Of a stretch of 64,000 bases of DNA, positions 20,501-31,329 are shown one piece after another. Numbering within the stretch: position 1 is the first letter of the stretch; each line of letters begins with the position of its first letter. This DNA is from Cladocopium goreaui (Eukaryota; Sar; Dinophyceae; Suessiales; Symbiodiniaceae), in the NCBI GenBank assembly GCA_947184155.2, contig CAMXCT020000446.1:737280-801279 (forward strand), in the 5' to 3' direction. Under the pieces are notes generated by a model. It searched no databases. It had not been told where the DNA came from and saw nothing but the letters and a program-made list of their open reading frames with translations. Both the position numbers and the translations under genes were made by a program.

Positions 20501-21559
20501 GTAGGCACCCCTTTGGCTCAGAACCAGGGATGAGGGTACACCGATGGGGTATAATTACCTTAGAATGGCGGACGGTTGACAAGCATAGTGGGCGGCCCTA
20601 ATCAGATACATCCCCTGGTCAATTGGATAATTTAGGCAGGGGGGATAATGGCTGGCATGGAAAAAATATACCTGTACAGACAGGAACTAACAGCTACCAT
20701 GCTCTGATTGTGGAAACCCCTGGAGTTAGTGCTGCTCTGTTGTCTGGACCCTGGGACGTAATTCCATCCAGATGCCTCGCTCGTATCCAGTAGACTGTTC
20801 CCTTGGTCCCTGGGCCTTGGCATAAACAAGCACTCCTGTGAACGAGCTGCCTACTTAACGCACAATGGGCTGCTCTAAGGGAGTGGACTTTCCATCTCAC
20901 GCAGACTTTTGGTCTTTAGCAGTGTTCAGTAATTGAGGTCCTGTCTAGTCCCTCTAGGTTACAGGGAGATAAATTATTTTGCGGTCAATTTGTTGAGCTT
21001 TGCAACCAAAAAAGTAGACAAGCAGTGATAGTTAATGTCAAGATGCTAGCAGGAACCATGGCAATAGTAACAAGGAAGCACCAGCCAGTGCAGCCACTGC
21101 TTTCAGCATGTCTACAGAGTGCATCAACCTCTGAAAATTATTAAATAATTAAATGGTCACTCAGTATTTGCACAGGGTTCGCAATCAAGACCATCCAACT
21201 GGGATGCCCGAAACATGGTAAGAACCTTGAGACCATGTGGTAAAAACAATTGTCGAGTACAACAGAGGGTCTAGGAAGGTAGCATTTTCCACGTCTTCCT
21301 TTCGGACAGATGGCGATTCCGATTCAAATGCGGCAACTGGAGATCTCACCGTAGCCACCGCTCCTTTCTGTGCCTTGTACCAATCCGAAAGGGCCTGAGT
21401 TCATCGATGCGCGGAAGTACTTTCATCAACATATGAAATGGTCCTTGACCCTCGTTGTGAAGTCTTGCGATGTCCAAGAGGTGGCTTATCCGACAGGCTG
21501 GTTTGTGCAAGAAATTATTTGCCAGAAGATCTGGCCAGCTACTTTTCACTGATCGTTGA

Positions 21560-22560
21560 AGCCCACGGAGTTAGCGCTGCTCCGTTCCAATGGATTTTGG
21601 AGCTACGCTTGTAGCCCACAACCCGGATCATTAGGCCATGGGCCTTGGCAGACACAAGGAAGCCTGTTCACGAGCTGCCTACTTGGCGCACATGTATGCG
21701 CGCCATCGCAACCCAATGCCTGCTGCTCTGGTTAAACTCCGTCCAGGACACCCGCGCTAGGACTTGCTGACGCCGGTTCGGAACAGTGTGCCGCATTGCA
21801 AAGTGGTAGTTGGAGACTCGCCATTACCCTAGGTACCCTTGGGAACAGCGGCTGCCCTAAACTGCAAGCACTCGAGGCTCTATCCAGCTCTGAGTACGAG
21901 GTGCCATGGGCGGCGAGAGCACTATCTACTTTAACTTGGCAGCACATAATGTCCTACCGGCTCTATCACACTGCGCGAGGGGGGCGTCAGCGTGGTACTT
22001 CTCTGTTCTGCGTCGGTGGTACATGGCTCAGGATCTTCAGCGGTGGCATGTGGGAAGTGAAGTCCATCACCCTGGAGCAACCTTCATGGATTGGAGTATT
22101 CTGCGGAATTTCTTATGGCCACGTGGTTGGTAATGCTACAACTCTATTAAGATCGTGCGCCAGTTGGCAGGATGATATAATGAAAAAGGAGCTTCAGCAT
22201 AAGTGTTGCTCAGCCTAGCGATGCTGCCAACAGGGCAATAACTATCAGGAACAATGCCCTCTTTGATGCGATAGTCTTGGACTAGCGACAAGTGGGCAAC
22301 AGTTCTTTCTGGGAGCATCCTTTATCCATTGGGCCCGTTTACCACATCCACTCGCAGGGTTAGCTACTATGTGGGAGATGAGGGGTTAAACGCTTGGGTA
22401 GTGCGTTGAGGGTAACCATGCTGGTTAAAGCGGAGAAGATATATCTTTTCCTGGGACATGCGTGTCATCAGTAACTACCCAGCATTAATTAGCGTCTGAG
22501 CGTGAACAGGGAAAGGTCATCCATTCGTTATTATTACGAAATGCTTCATTCGAAAGGGAA
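21560..22560 (+). repeat. Diverged long repeat, copy 2
   Basis: The first part (21560-21715) resembles 20695-20880 (shared GAGTTAG(T/C)GCTGCTC and ACGAGCTGCCTACTT). The second part matches 19621-20500. The order of blocks suggests units of about 1.8-2 kb that were once tandem. Confidence 0.55.
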
Positions 22561-23033
22561 ACAATGTAGGTGGCAAGTAGCGCCGCAGAGTAGTATGACA
22601 CAGCGTGACCTGCTGCGCCTTACCATGAGTATGGCACTCGAGTAGGACGACCCGAAGCTAATGACTCCAAAAACGTACTTTGAAACGTCATGTGCCGTGG
22701 AAACAATGCGCAGGTAGATCAGAGGGTCGAATATATAGTATGGTACAGGACTTATCTACGGACAGACGACAAACGGGATTCAAGGGCAGCAACAAGCTAC
22801 AACTGCCTTTGACGTAGTTTATATCGGTCCGAAGGAGCCTCAGCAACTCGATGCGGGTCACTGAAAATGTTTCTCCATTACCCAAGGTACCCTTGGGAAC
22901 AGAAATGGTCGTATGGCAGTTACATAGCGATGATCTCACTTCTAATCCATCCTTTCAGGGCAAAATGTTGCACACGATGCTTTACGATGCCTGTGTTTGC
23001 TAAGGAGCTGGAGTACAGAGAGTATTGTAGTTG

Positions 23034-23044
23034 TTTTTTTTTTT
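23034..23044 (-). other. Poly(T) tract, likely poly(A) tail of NLR2
   Basis: Eleven consecutive T on the plus strand, followed by a C/T-rich stretch and the 3' UTR of NLR2. A poly(A) 3' end is usual for LINE insertions. It could instead belong to a short separate retroposon ending here. Confidence 0.5.
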
Positions 23045-23694
23045 GGTTTTTTCCTTCCCACCTTTTCCCCAGGGTGGGAGGTTGATGTCCTCTGAACACC
23101 CAGAAAGAGGCAAACAGGAGGTAAAAGCATAGTGGGGCGATACTGCGGGATGGACTCTTGGTCAACTGGGAGGTGGACATAGTCGTGTTGAGCAGTTACT
23201 ACAGCCTGTCAATCTATTAGCATTTGCAGATTGGTATTTAAGCTTAACTGAGTTTCCGCAGACGGCTGGCTCTGGGTCTTCTCCACAGGACTACTTAATC
23301 CCTTGCAGTGCCATATCATTAGTGAGCCGCAAATAGTCGTCCTTATTTTGAAATCCTCCAGGTTAAAGCTGGTGCGCATGTACCTCTTTGGGCTCGTTAG
23401 CTGAGGGAGGGAATGGGTCATTGTCTACCCGAGGCTAAAGGTTTAGTATTATGATGTCCCCATGGGTCTTGCAAAGGTGGGGAGGGCTACCCAGGGTACC
23501 CCTGAGAGCCAACCCCACCGGACAAGACCAATCATGAGGCATGAGAACTAACTCGGCAGAGGGTGGGTACAGATAAGGTAGTGAGCTGATGAGGGCTACC
23601 TGAGAACAGGAGGTTTCAATCAGCAATAACCACGTTGCAGCAGCCTAAAGCCGCCTGGGGAGTGGTAGGCTAGGTCATGGGGTTGGTCTTGCTT
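23045..23694 (-). other. 3' untranslated region of NLR2
   Basis: No supported ORF. 23199-23694 aligns with 1-685, at lower identity than the adjacent coding sequence. Confidence 0.55.
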
Positions 23695-26600
23695 TTAACT
23701 CACTCCCGTCGGGCGTTCGCGTCGAGCACGCAGTTTGGCAAGGGCTTCCAAAGGCGTGGCGCAGATATGGGGCGATCCTTGAGCACTGCGGTGTTTACGT
23801 TGGGAGCTGTGGGGTGCGCGACGGGTGAGGGACAGGGCATGGCTACTGGCGGTATGCTTGAGGGTGTCTACATATGCCTCGCGTGCTGTGCTAAGGGAGG
23901 TAACTTTAAACCATGTCTGACCAAGGTAAAGCTGGTGATTGGATAGAACTTCTTTTTCGATCTGCCTTAGCATTTGTTCAGGGGGCGGGGGAGCAACCAA
24001 GAAACCATCGTGTAGCCACACCAAAGATTGTGTTGGGTGGCGGGCAATGAGTGCACGAATGGTGTCCTCAACAATTGTGGCTTCAAAGTGCTCTAGCAAT
24101 CGAAAAGCGCTGTCATTATGGTTGACCAGGAAACCTGGGCGGAAACGCGGTAGCAACTGAGTTGTCAGGGTTGTACTTAGAGACTCGAGTTGGCAGAGGA
24201 TTGCGCTAACACTCGCACTGGGGAGGTCGTCAACCAGAGAACTGAGATATCGGTATGTAGCAGCTAGGGAGCTATTGATAATTCTCAATGGGAGTTGCTT
24301 GATGGTGTCAGGGCAGACTGCTTCAACTTTCTGAATATAGGGGTCTCGGGCTAGCTGCGCGCGGAACTCATCGATGGTTGGGAGGGGTACCAAATCGGGC
24401 GCAAAACGTAGCCCCAGGCGTCGAACAAGTTCATAGAAAGATCCTTTGAGGTCAATTTCGCAGTGATTCTGTCCGAACAATAACAGCCTGGCAGCACGCG
24501 GAAGTCGCTGGCCTCCTATGGTGCAGCAATATCTTCGTCCGTAGTTGTCAGCAGCTTTGGGGGAATAGTCAATTTCAATACTGCAGTTTTGCGGGAGACA
24601 CGGAGAGAGATAGGATTCGATCAGCTGGCGGTGATGGGGGTGGAGGGTCACATGTTTTCGGAGAAGACCGTGATCAATGCTGGGCCTCTCTACTAGGGTA
24701 AGTATGGGCTGGCTCCAGGTTTGATCAAAACTTTGAATGTGAAAACCTCCGACCTGAAAGAGGCCCGTTGGGAATGATGGCTTGATGGACACCGGTCCAG
24801 CATTCCGATTGAAGGTAGCAGGGTTGCGCCTATATTTAGCCAACAGGAACTGGGTGGCTTGTCCAGCCAAGTCATCTGCTATGCCGTTGGCCACTCTCGG
24901 CAGGTATATGAATAGACTACCCGGGAGATGCAGACTCACGGTTGAACGGATGCTTTCCAATGGTTGGTGCATATCTATCCTCCGAAGACGGCCTGCAAAT
25001 TGAAAGTACTTAATGACAGGGAGAATGTCTCCTTGAATGACTACCTTGGGCATTAGGCCGCGGCTCGATAAACGCTGCTTAACGACAACAGCAACTTCTT
25101 CAACAAGATACAAACAGGCCATGATTTCTGCTTCTATATTATCTGAACAATGCGGCAGGGCGACTGACCGACATGCAATTACGCGAGACCGACCACCTTC
25201 GATGACATAGACAACATATCCAGCTCCTCCCAATTCATCTTCGTGCATACAACTGCCATCGAATTGGCCTACAATCTGTATCGAGGGTTCGGATGGTGTA
25301 TCGTCGGGGGGAATTGCTAAGATCAACTCATTTGGACTGATGGATTGAAGAGCTGTAACAGTACAGAAGGAATCAGGCGAGTTGGGGCAGGCTGGTGCAA
25401 TCTTAGCATTAGGGCGGAATCCAGCGACCCGGGCTCGTGCTGGGGCAATGAGGCTTAGCCATGGATGTCCAAGGGGGAGGACAGCGATAGGCTGATCCGG
25501 GGCAATGGGTGTAATAGCTGTGCAAACTAGATCGGGAAGTGCTGCAGAGTGGAGAGTCACTGCTTCATTGGCGGCGGTTTGCATGTGGCACGGATGATTT
25601 TGGTTGTTTGCGTTGGCACTCTGGGGTCTGACGGGAGAGACAAGCTCCGGGAGGAAGCGAGTTGGGATTGCCTGTAGAGCATTGTCATGTAGGCGGGTTA
25701 GCCATTCAGCGACACTTAGGGGAACTGAAGATGGCGCGTGTTGCATGCCTCCATGCTCAAGCAAGAGTCGGCGGAACTGATGCAGAATGTGGCTCGCGGT
25801 CACGCATCCAGCTGTGTTGACTCGGGCTAGTTGGTCCAACGATTTCACTGGATCGGGGGAGGGTGACAAGGTGTTGGCAACCAGGACAGGCACTATGCAG
25901 AAACGAGCCCAATGTTGAGAGGTATTGTCTCCATGTCCGCAGGCTACGCAGGGGGCGAGATCGCGTGCACGGTCACGCCACGAGGCAGGAATATGGAAAG
26001 AGCCCCGAGCAGATTCCGCGATGGCATGCCAGGGGGATGCGATCGGGATTCCCCATCTCTCACTACTGTACAGAGTGGTAGCATTAATATCGTGGTCGTG
26101 GCAGCATTTCTCACAGGCTGGGGCAAAATTCAATCCAAGTGGGTACAGCCGGGTAGGAATTCCACATAGTTGGCATGGCTGCTCAGCCTGCAGCGAGCCT
26201 GCAACTCGAAGTCGCAGGCATTCATCGTCATCTTCATTCACTGCCCACCGCAAGACCGCAAAGCGCGCAACCCCATTAACAGCAAGTTTAGGCACTGTGG
26301 CTAAGTGGGTCAACCAAGCCCACGATACCCCGCCTGGTAGGAGTTGTAAGCTTACTCTAGACTGTAGATATTGTAATGCATGCACTTGTATGGCCTCGTA
26401 AAGTCTGAGTTTCAGCTGGCGGAGGAATTGGAAGTGTGTTTTCCTGGTGTTTTGTCCTGCAGTGATGCGTAACAAGTTGCCGACTGTGTCAATTCCAAGC
26501 AGGGGAATCCATGTGCGGAAGATGCGTTGGACAACCGCTCCTTGCCTTGTCCCTACATCCGGGTACCCCGGTGAGAGAAAGGCGGTAGAGCCATTCTGTC

Positions 26601-27837
26601 TAAGCCAATAACCTAAACACGCTGCCGTGAGTGTGACCGCTGGGTCTAGTGCAGGAGCAATACCTAACCACCGAAATATGTGTGGGAGATATCGTGCGGC
26701 CAGCCATGGTCTGCCAAGGATAAGTTTAGCAGAGCGCTGTTGGTATAAATTGATGTCGTCCGGAGTAAAGCCAAAGTATGTACTTTGGTAAATATTAAGA
26801 GACAAAATAAAACAGTTGTTGGCAAGGCTTCTTTGCACTACAGAGTGAGCAGGTGTGGCGAAAAGGGCAAGCCGATGATTAGCTTTGGACATGGCCTTGG
26901 GGTTAATGGCTTGTGTTCCAACAAGTTCCTCTACTGGGGTCCACCCTTGATGACTACGGGTATATTTACCATATAGGAGCAAACCCAGCGCTGTAGTTTT
27001 TCCTTCAATGAGGTGGGCTCCCCAGTCGGAACGTTCTAGCGCATTCAGAGTGCTATGGGAAGCAGGGTGATTAACCAGTACACTGCACTTGTTAGAACAA
27101 CCACACTGTACTAGGAAGAGTGGGTCAATTTTAGCAAGATGCCCTCCGGCTAATATTAAATCAACCTCCGCTGGGGTGAGACACACAAACAGGTTTGCTC
27201 GGCACACTATGGTGGTGGTGTTATATCCGGCTCTGCGAGACAAGGCCTGCCGCAATGTAGCATGTCCTGGTAAACTTTGTGCCCAGTGCAATGGAGGGTA
27301 TTGGTCGATCTGACCGGAGCTAGCTGCATGCATATTGATCCCGCTAGTTCGCCAGCAATGGTGTTCATCTATTTGGATGCCAGCGGATTTCAAGCGGAGG
27401 CAAGCTTGCCAGGCATCCGAGAGCCATTGCATGCCTGCTGCAGTATCGCCCACCATCGTGGTGTCATCAACATATCCTTGAACTGTCAGCATGCCGGGGA
27501 TTGGGTTAAGGTAGGTCAAAACTGGATCCATGGCAACGCAAAAAAGCAGGACTGAAAAAGATCGACCCATGTCAACACCCGTAACAATAATTTTGGAGGG
27601 TAACAATTTGCCTTGGACCTTGTGTCTACATCTACGAAACAGGAGGATGTGTCCGGTATACATGATGATCCACCAGGGGGCTTTACATGCTGATAAAATT
27701 TGCAAGATCCAGTGGGGATTAATCCGCTCGAATGCTTTAGAAAGGTCCAATGACAGGCATGCGCATGGTGCATCTTGGTCTAGAACCGCTTGAACGGATT
27801 GAACTGCACTTTGCGGTTCGCGGAAGACATTTAACAC
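23695..27837 (-). CDS. NLR2 ORF2: reverse transcriptase - zinc clusters - RNase H - novel C-terminal domain
   Basis: 1,380 residues uninterrupted to TAA. Visible in order: RT motif A LSLDLSKAFERI (about residue 30), GRSFSVLLFCVAMDP, the YVDDTTMVGD catalytic box (about 130), a long thumb/connection, CQLCG...CEKCCH and CVACGHGDN...H...C zinc-type clusters (about 560-650), and RNase H (FDGS, NIEAE, QGD, IADD; about 840-980). The last about 350 residues hold IDLKGSFYEL and LHDGFLVAP and are not typical of LINEs. The start given is a within-protein methionine: RT fingers and endonuclease lie upstream in broken frames. The product would reverse-transcribe the element RNA at a nicked target. This is the best-preserved polymerase ORF in the window. 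Confidence 0.88.
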   Translation of the reverse strand: MLNVFREPQSAVQSVQAVLDQDAPCACLSLDLSKAFERINPHWILQILSACKAPWWIIMYTGHILLFRRCRHKVQGKLLPSKIIVTGVDMGRSFSVLLFCVAMDPVLTYLNPIPGMLTVQGYVDDTTMVGDTAAGMQWLSDAWQACLRLKSAGIQIDEHHCWRTSGINMHAASSGQIDQYPPLHWAQSLPGHATLRQALSRRAGYNTTTIVCRANLFVCLTPAEVDLILAGGHLAKIDPLFLVQCGCSNKCSVLVNHPASHSTLNALERSDWGAHLIEGKTTALGLLLYGKYTRSHQGWTPVEELVGTQAINPKAMSKANHRLALFATPAHSVVQRSLANNCFILSLNIYQSTYFGFTPDDINLYQQRSAKLILGRPWLAARYLPHIFRWLGIAPALDPAVTLTAACLGYWLRQNGSTAFLSPGYPDVGTRQGAVVQRIFRTWIPLLGIDTVGNLLRITAGQNTRKTHFQFLRQLKLRLYEAIQVHALQYLQSRVSLQLLPGGVSWAWLTHLATVPKLAVNGVARFAVLRWAVNEDDDECLRLRVAGSLQAEQPCQLCGIPTRLYPLGLNFAPACEKCCHDHDINATTLYSSERWGIPIASPWHAIAESARGSFHIPASWRDRARDLAPCVACGHGDNTSQHWARFCIVPVLVANTLSPSPDPVKSLDQLARVNTAGCVTASHILHQFRRLLLEHGGMQHAPSSVPLSVAEWLTRLHDNALQAIPTRFLPELVSPVRPQSANANNQNHPCHMQTAANEAVTLHSAALPDLVCTAITPIAPDQPIAVLPLGHPWLSLIAPARARVAGFRPNAKIAPACPNSPDSFCTVTALQSISPNELILAIPPDDTPSEPSIQIVGQFDGSCMHEDELGGAGYVVYVIEGGRSRVIACRSVALPHCSDNIEAEIMACLYLVEEVAVVVKQRLSSRGLMPKVVIQGDILPVIKYFQFAGRLRRIDMHQPLESIRSTVSLHLPGSLFIYLPRVANGIADDLAGQATQFLLAKYRRNPATFNRNAGPVSIKPSFPTGLFQVGGFHIQSFDQTWSQPILTLVERPSIDHGLLRKHVTLHPHHRQLIESYLSPCLPQNCSIEIDYSPKAADNYGRRYCCTIGGQRLPRAARLLLFGQNHCEIDLKGSFYELVRRLGLRFAPDLVPLPTIDEFRAQLARDPYIQKVEAVCPDTIKQLPLRIINSSLAATYRYLSSLVDDLPSASVSAILCQLESLSTTLTTQLLPRFRPGFLVNHNDSAFRLLEHFEATIVEDTIRALIARHPTQSLVWLHDGFLVAPPPPEQMLRQIEKEVLSNHQLYLGQTWFKVTSLSTAREAYVDTLKHTASSHALSLTRRAPHSSQRKHRSAQGSPHICATPLEALAKLRARRERPTGVS

Positions 27838-28524
27838 CGTTTGAGGAGTGGTGCAATAGCTTTGGTCATGACTGTCGCGATGCTTCCGTCTATGACTCTC
27901 TCAAATGTCGATGGCATACCTAGTGGACGGAAGTTATCAGCAGTGGGCCCATTTTGGCTTTCGGGATCCATGCTTGGACTGAGCAAGGGGGAGGGACTGC
28001 GGATCTACAGATATCATTGAGATGCGTAATCATCGCATCAGATGACACTCCAGGGTGAAGTCGCCATGCTGCATAGGGTATTCCGTCAGGACCTGGGGAA
28101 GAATCGTTGGTGGCAAGGACAGTTCTGATTAAGTCCTCCGCGCCGGGTGGGGGAACATGTGGCCAGGGCTGGTTTGTGCTTTATACTGCTCCAGGTAGTC
28201 TGTCCACTCAGGATCATATTTGACAGGCGGTTGGAACCAGAACTTTCTTGTAGCGAGCATGGCCGCAGACAAGTCCAAGTCGGTCCGGCACTGGTTGCCT
28301 GCACCGTCCAGAATAGGACCATTATAAAATACAGTGCGCGGGCAGCTAGCTCGCAATCTCTGCCACAGAGGGGCATTAGTGCCCAGGCCACGACTGCGGG
28401 TAGTTTCATCTCTATTCCTAGTGATGAGATGCTGTTGTTGTAGCTGTAGATCAAGGAGCTCGAAACACTTCCAAAGGAAGACGAGGAACCGTAATGACAG
28501 TAGATGATTGGCAATATTCATCAA
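27838..28524 (-). pseudogene. NLR2 ORF2: RT fingers and upstream linker, frameshifted
   Basis: Same sequence as 4815-5517 of NLR1, including the codons for the SPGPDGI and RPLGMPSTFERV blocks, but spread over several frames. It lacks about 10 bases near 27843 and single bases near 27946 and 28171. The change in frame explains why the long downstream ORF appears to start only at 27837. Confidence 0.75.
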
Positions 28525-29312
28525 GGGCAGGACGGAAACCTGGAAGGGCCGCCAGAAGCTCTCGTAGCAATCGTTTAGAGATGTTGAGAAGTGGTCGATC
28601 TGATTGAAGATGCTTCCTCAGGGTGTTGAAGTCACGGGGCCGCTTAGGGAGAGACATCCACCATTGCCACAATAATGTTTGGAGGGATTCAAATGTGGGC
28701 TGGGAGACTAAGCAAAGTCGGCGAACCACCAATTGAATTGACGGCCACACTTGTCGGGTGTCATGTCGGTCCTTGCCCGGCTGGAAGACACTTGCCGGTA
28801 TGGTCATATGTAGGGGCAGGTCTGGACTACTGGAAACGGGCGACCGGTGGCGCAATTGGATGGATATGCATGCATGCCCAGCAGACTCGAAAAGATGATC
28901 ATAGAAAACCTGATATTGAATTAGTCCACGATTCATGTATTCGGTCGGAAGAATGACTTTGTCGATCGCTGACGAGCCATTTGGACCCCAGAAGGTCGGT
29001 TCATCTTTTGACGATGTCGTCGCCCTGGGCACAACTTAGTATGCGGTGCCATGCGTCAAGGGAGAGGTGATGACCATGATTAAAGTCTCCGACGATGAAG
29101 AACAGGTCAGGAAGGTCCTGATGATCCGATAGCCATTTGGCAAGCGTTTCACAGTCTTCTTTTGCGCTGCTGGGATGACAATAGGCTGAAATCACCCAAA
29201 AGCCGTCGGTTCTGGTCTGGACTTGTGCAGCCAGGAGTTTACCAGGCATGATGACAATTTCTTGCAGGAGTCTAAAGGAGCATGGAATCAATATGGCTAC
29301 TCCTCCCGACAA
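28525..29312 (-). pseudogene. NLR2 endonuclease C-terminal half and linker
   Basis: Two frames, joined by one extra A near 29010, encode SGGVAILI..., LAAQVQTRTDGFWVISAYCHPSS, IVGDFNHGHHLSLDAW and NGSSAIDKVILP. These are the blocks of the exonuclease-endonuclease-phosphatase (APE-like) fold, with the GDFN Asp/Asn and the SxID signature. About 150 residues of linker to RT follow. The equivalent part of NLR1 ends at the GDFN block. Confidence 0.78.
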
Positions 29313-29740
29313 GCCTCCGTTCTCTGTTGCGATCGATGGAGAGTGCGCAATATTAAACCCTGGGTGGGTTTGGCATTACGAGCCCGGCGGAGGATGGCTT
29401 GCGTCTTAGGGTTAGTCCATTGCAACGTTCTCCAACCTGAGACATTCCATGTGGTTAAGTGTTTGAGGGCAGTACAGCAATCTTGCTTTTTTTCTAGACG
29501 ATATTTGAGGACTTCAGCGCAAAGGAGGCTAAACTCAGAAGAGTTGGCCAGTGCTTGTGCAAGGAGTTGCCTAGAGTGGGTAAAACATTCACTGCGGATG
29601 CCACACTTATTAGCCACTGTTTGGATATGCAAGAACGAGAGTGACTGCAAGCAGTGTAAGCTTTTTGGACATTTGGTCATAAACTGAAGTGAATACAACG
29701 CTCGAATTTGCCGGGACCACGCGTTGCGAAATTCGAGCAA
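29313..29740 (-). pseudogene. NLR2 endonuclease N-terminal region, internally deleted
   Basis: The frame contains TWNVSGWRTLQWTNPKTQAILRRARN, which looks like the first block of an APE-like endonuclease. The following catalytic LQETR block, seen in the neighbouring fragment, is missing through an internal deletion of about 60 bp. Upstream residues are unassigned. Confidence 0.55.
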
Positions 29741-29746
29741 GAGAGG

Positions 29747-30200
29747 TTAGGATGGGTCAGGATGGTCCTGATGATCCGATAGCCATTTGGCAAGCGTTTC
29801 ACAGTCTTCTTTAGCACTGCTGGGATGACAATAGGCCGAAATCAGCCAAAAGCAATCGGTTCTGGTCTGGACTTCTGCAGCAAGGAGTTTGCCAGGCGTG
29901 ATAACAATTTCTTGGTATAGTCTGAAGGAGCATGGAATCAATATGGCTACTCCTCCCGACAGTCCTCCATTTTCTGTTGCGATCGCGCAATATTGAATCC
30001 TGGATGGGTTTGGAGAAAATTTGTAGTAGTACTCGCTGTCTATCTGGTTTCTTGGAGGCAGACAATGCCATGCCGAGCCCGGCGGAGGATGACTTGTGTC
30101 TTAGGATCCAACAAAAAATGAATGGCCGATGGCAAACCAGTTGTCCTGCAAAACCAAGTAAACGCCTAGATCGTAAATTGTTCAGCGTCCAGTTCAATTT
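29747..30200 (-). pseudogene. Third non-LTR endonuclease fragment
   Basis: 29752-29990 repeats 29095-29330 of NLR2 with few differences (LAAEVQTRTD..., SAYCHPSSAKEDCETLAKW). Further right, the minus strand encodes LLDPKTQVILRRARHGIVCLQETR across 30045-30115. That includes the LQETR block with the metal-binding Glu of the endonuclease, and so restores what NLR2 lacks. It is a truncated second 5' part of the same family lying in tandem. Confidence 0.65.
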
Positions 30201-31009
30201 CCAACCATCGCCCATAAGAAAAATTGCAAATGGCCAAACCAAAGCTAAAAATGAAAAGGACATCCCCGAGACATCCCCTGTGAAATACTGTATGCCCGAA
30301 AAATCAATGCACTGCAAATCATTGTGTCCAAACTGCGAAGAGGATTCCAGAAAAGGTTGAAAATAGTTCTCTACAGGTTCGCAGTGGTGAGTGATCTACC
30401 AAAAGTCGTCATCACTGCTTGCATTTCCAGTTGCAGGCGACATGGCGTCATGGCCATGAGTGCATCTAATCTTCTCAATAAAATTGTCCAGATGAAACTG
30501 ATTAGTGCATCGCACTTGAAGTGCCTTGTTATGGCGAATACGGTGCAACACAATTCTCTGAAAAGCTTCCTGTTACCAGAGCCCAGTGACCAAACCAAAA
30601 GCACTGAAAAAATTGCCCTTAATTTAAAGGGACTCCCGCCCTCCCACCACTTGATTAGGAAAGGTCACAGCATTACAAACGATGATGTGACGTGTGAAGG
30701 ATGTGGTGTTTCCTTGATGGAATTATTAAATACCACATCGAAGGTTTAGAAAATAAAATTGAAAGTTGAACGCTAAGTTGTTTGCTTTCCAGCTTTGGTT
30801 GGGTGTTTCAACGCTTAACAAACGTTTGTTTACCACCAACCAGAGAAGATTCCTGTTTCCTTGTTTGTGAGGATACATCAAAAAATGAACCAAATAAACA
30901 ACCTCACTGCCACAAGCGATCGGCGCATCTCACCGCCACAAGCGAGGTACGAGCCCTCCTCCTCCTCCTCCTCCCCTGGACGTGGCATTTGGCCACATTC
31001 TCCTCCTCC
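30201..31009. other. Unassigned region, possible 5' part of the non-LTR fragment
   Basis: A/C-rich plus strand with a 141-codon plus ORF (30324-30749) lacking motifs. No repeat partner inside the window. Near 30955-31010 there is a short run of CTCCTC repeats. Confidence 0.35.
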
Positions 31010-31329
31010 TCCGGGCATGCACTTGGCGACATCCATGTTGGTTTTATGCACGGTAGGAGTGGCGATTGGTGACATCGGCCTTTGTTTTGCGTGGCAGGCG
31101 TGGCACTTACAGCACTGGGTTGGCTCTGGCCGCACGCTTGGGTCCGGTTGGTCGCCCTTCGCGCCGCCACACTTTGTGTGGCACGCTGCTTTTGTGTGGC
31201 AGGCGTGGCATGTGGCGACATCCATGTTCGTTTTGCGTCGCAGGCATGGCACTTGCTGACATCGACCTTCGTTTTGTGTGGGAGTGGTGGCCCTTGGTGA
31301 CAACAACCTGCATTTTGCGTGGCAGGCAT
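31010..31329 (+). repeat. Degenerate GC-rich minisatellite
   Basis: Units of roughly 45-50 bp recur, with the words TTTTGCGTGGCAGGCGTGGCACTT, GACATC(C/G)A and TTCGTTTTG in several variants. It produces long spurious ORFs on both strands. LTR-A is inserted in it: the sequence resumes at 41381 with GGCATGGCACTTACTT. Confidence 0.6.
31325..31329. repeat. Target-site duplication of LTR-A, left (GGCAT)
   Basis: GGCAT directly precedes the left LTR and directly follows the right LTR (41381-41385). Five bp is a normal size for LTR-retrotransposon integrases. Confidence 0.75.

Larger units (their letters stand above)
18868..22970. repeat. Array of diverged repeat units sharing a near-palindromic motif
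   Basis: The motif CCATTACCCAAGGTACCCTTGGGAAC or a one- to two-base variant begins at about 18868, 19343, 19641, 21821 and 22875; its core CCCAAGG-TAC-CCTTGGG is a perfect inverted repeat. Downstream of three copies follows the same 200-350 bp block, beginning near GGGCGGCGAGA(A/G)CACTAT. Outside these units, 20930-21560 and 22560-22860 show no recognisable content. The units are old, judging by many substitutions and indels. Whether they were once coding (a short frame starting MGGES is present in three copies) is unresolved. Confidence 0.65.
23034..29740 (-). mobile_element. Non-LTR (LINE-type) retrotransposon copy NLR2
   Basis: Minus-strand element with endonuclease pieces (28525-29740), RT fingers (27838-28524), a long intact ORF (23695-27837), a 3' UTR and a T-rich run at 23034-23044 (poly(A) on the minus strand) marking the likely 3' end. 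It closely matches NLR1 in the coding region. It has several frame breaks in the 5' half: a deletion near 27843, single-base losses near 27946 and 28171, and an extra A near 29010. It is more complete than NLR1 at the 5' side, but the true 5' end was not identified. No target duplication was found. Confidence 0.85.
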
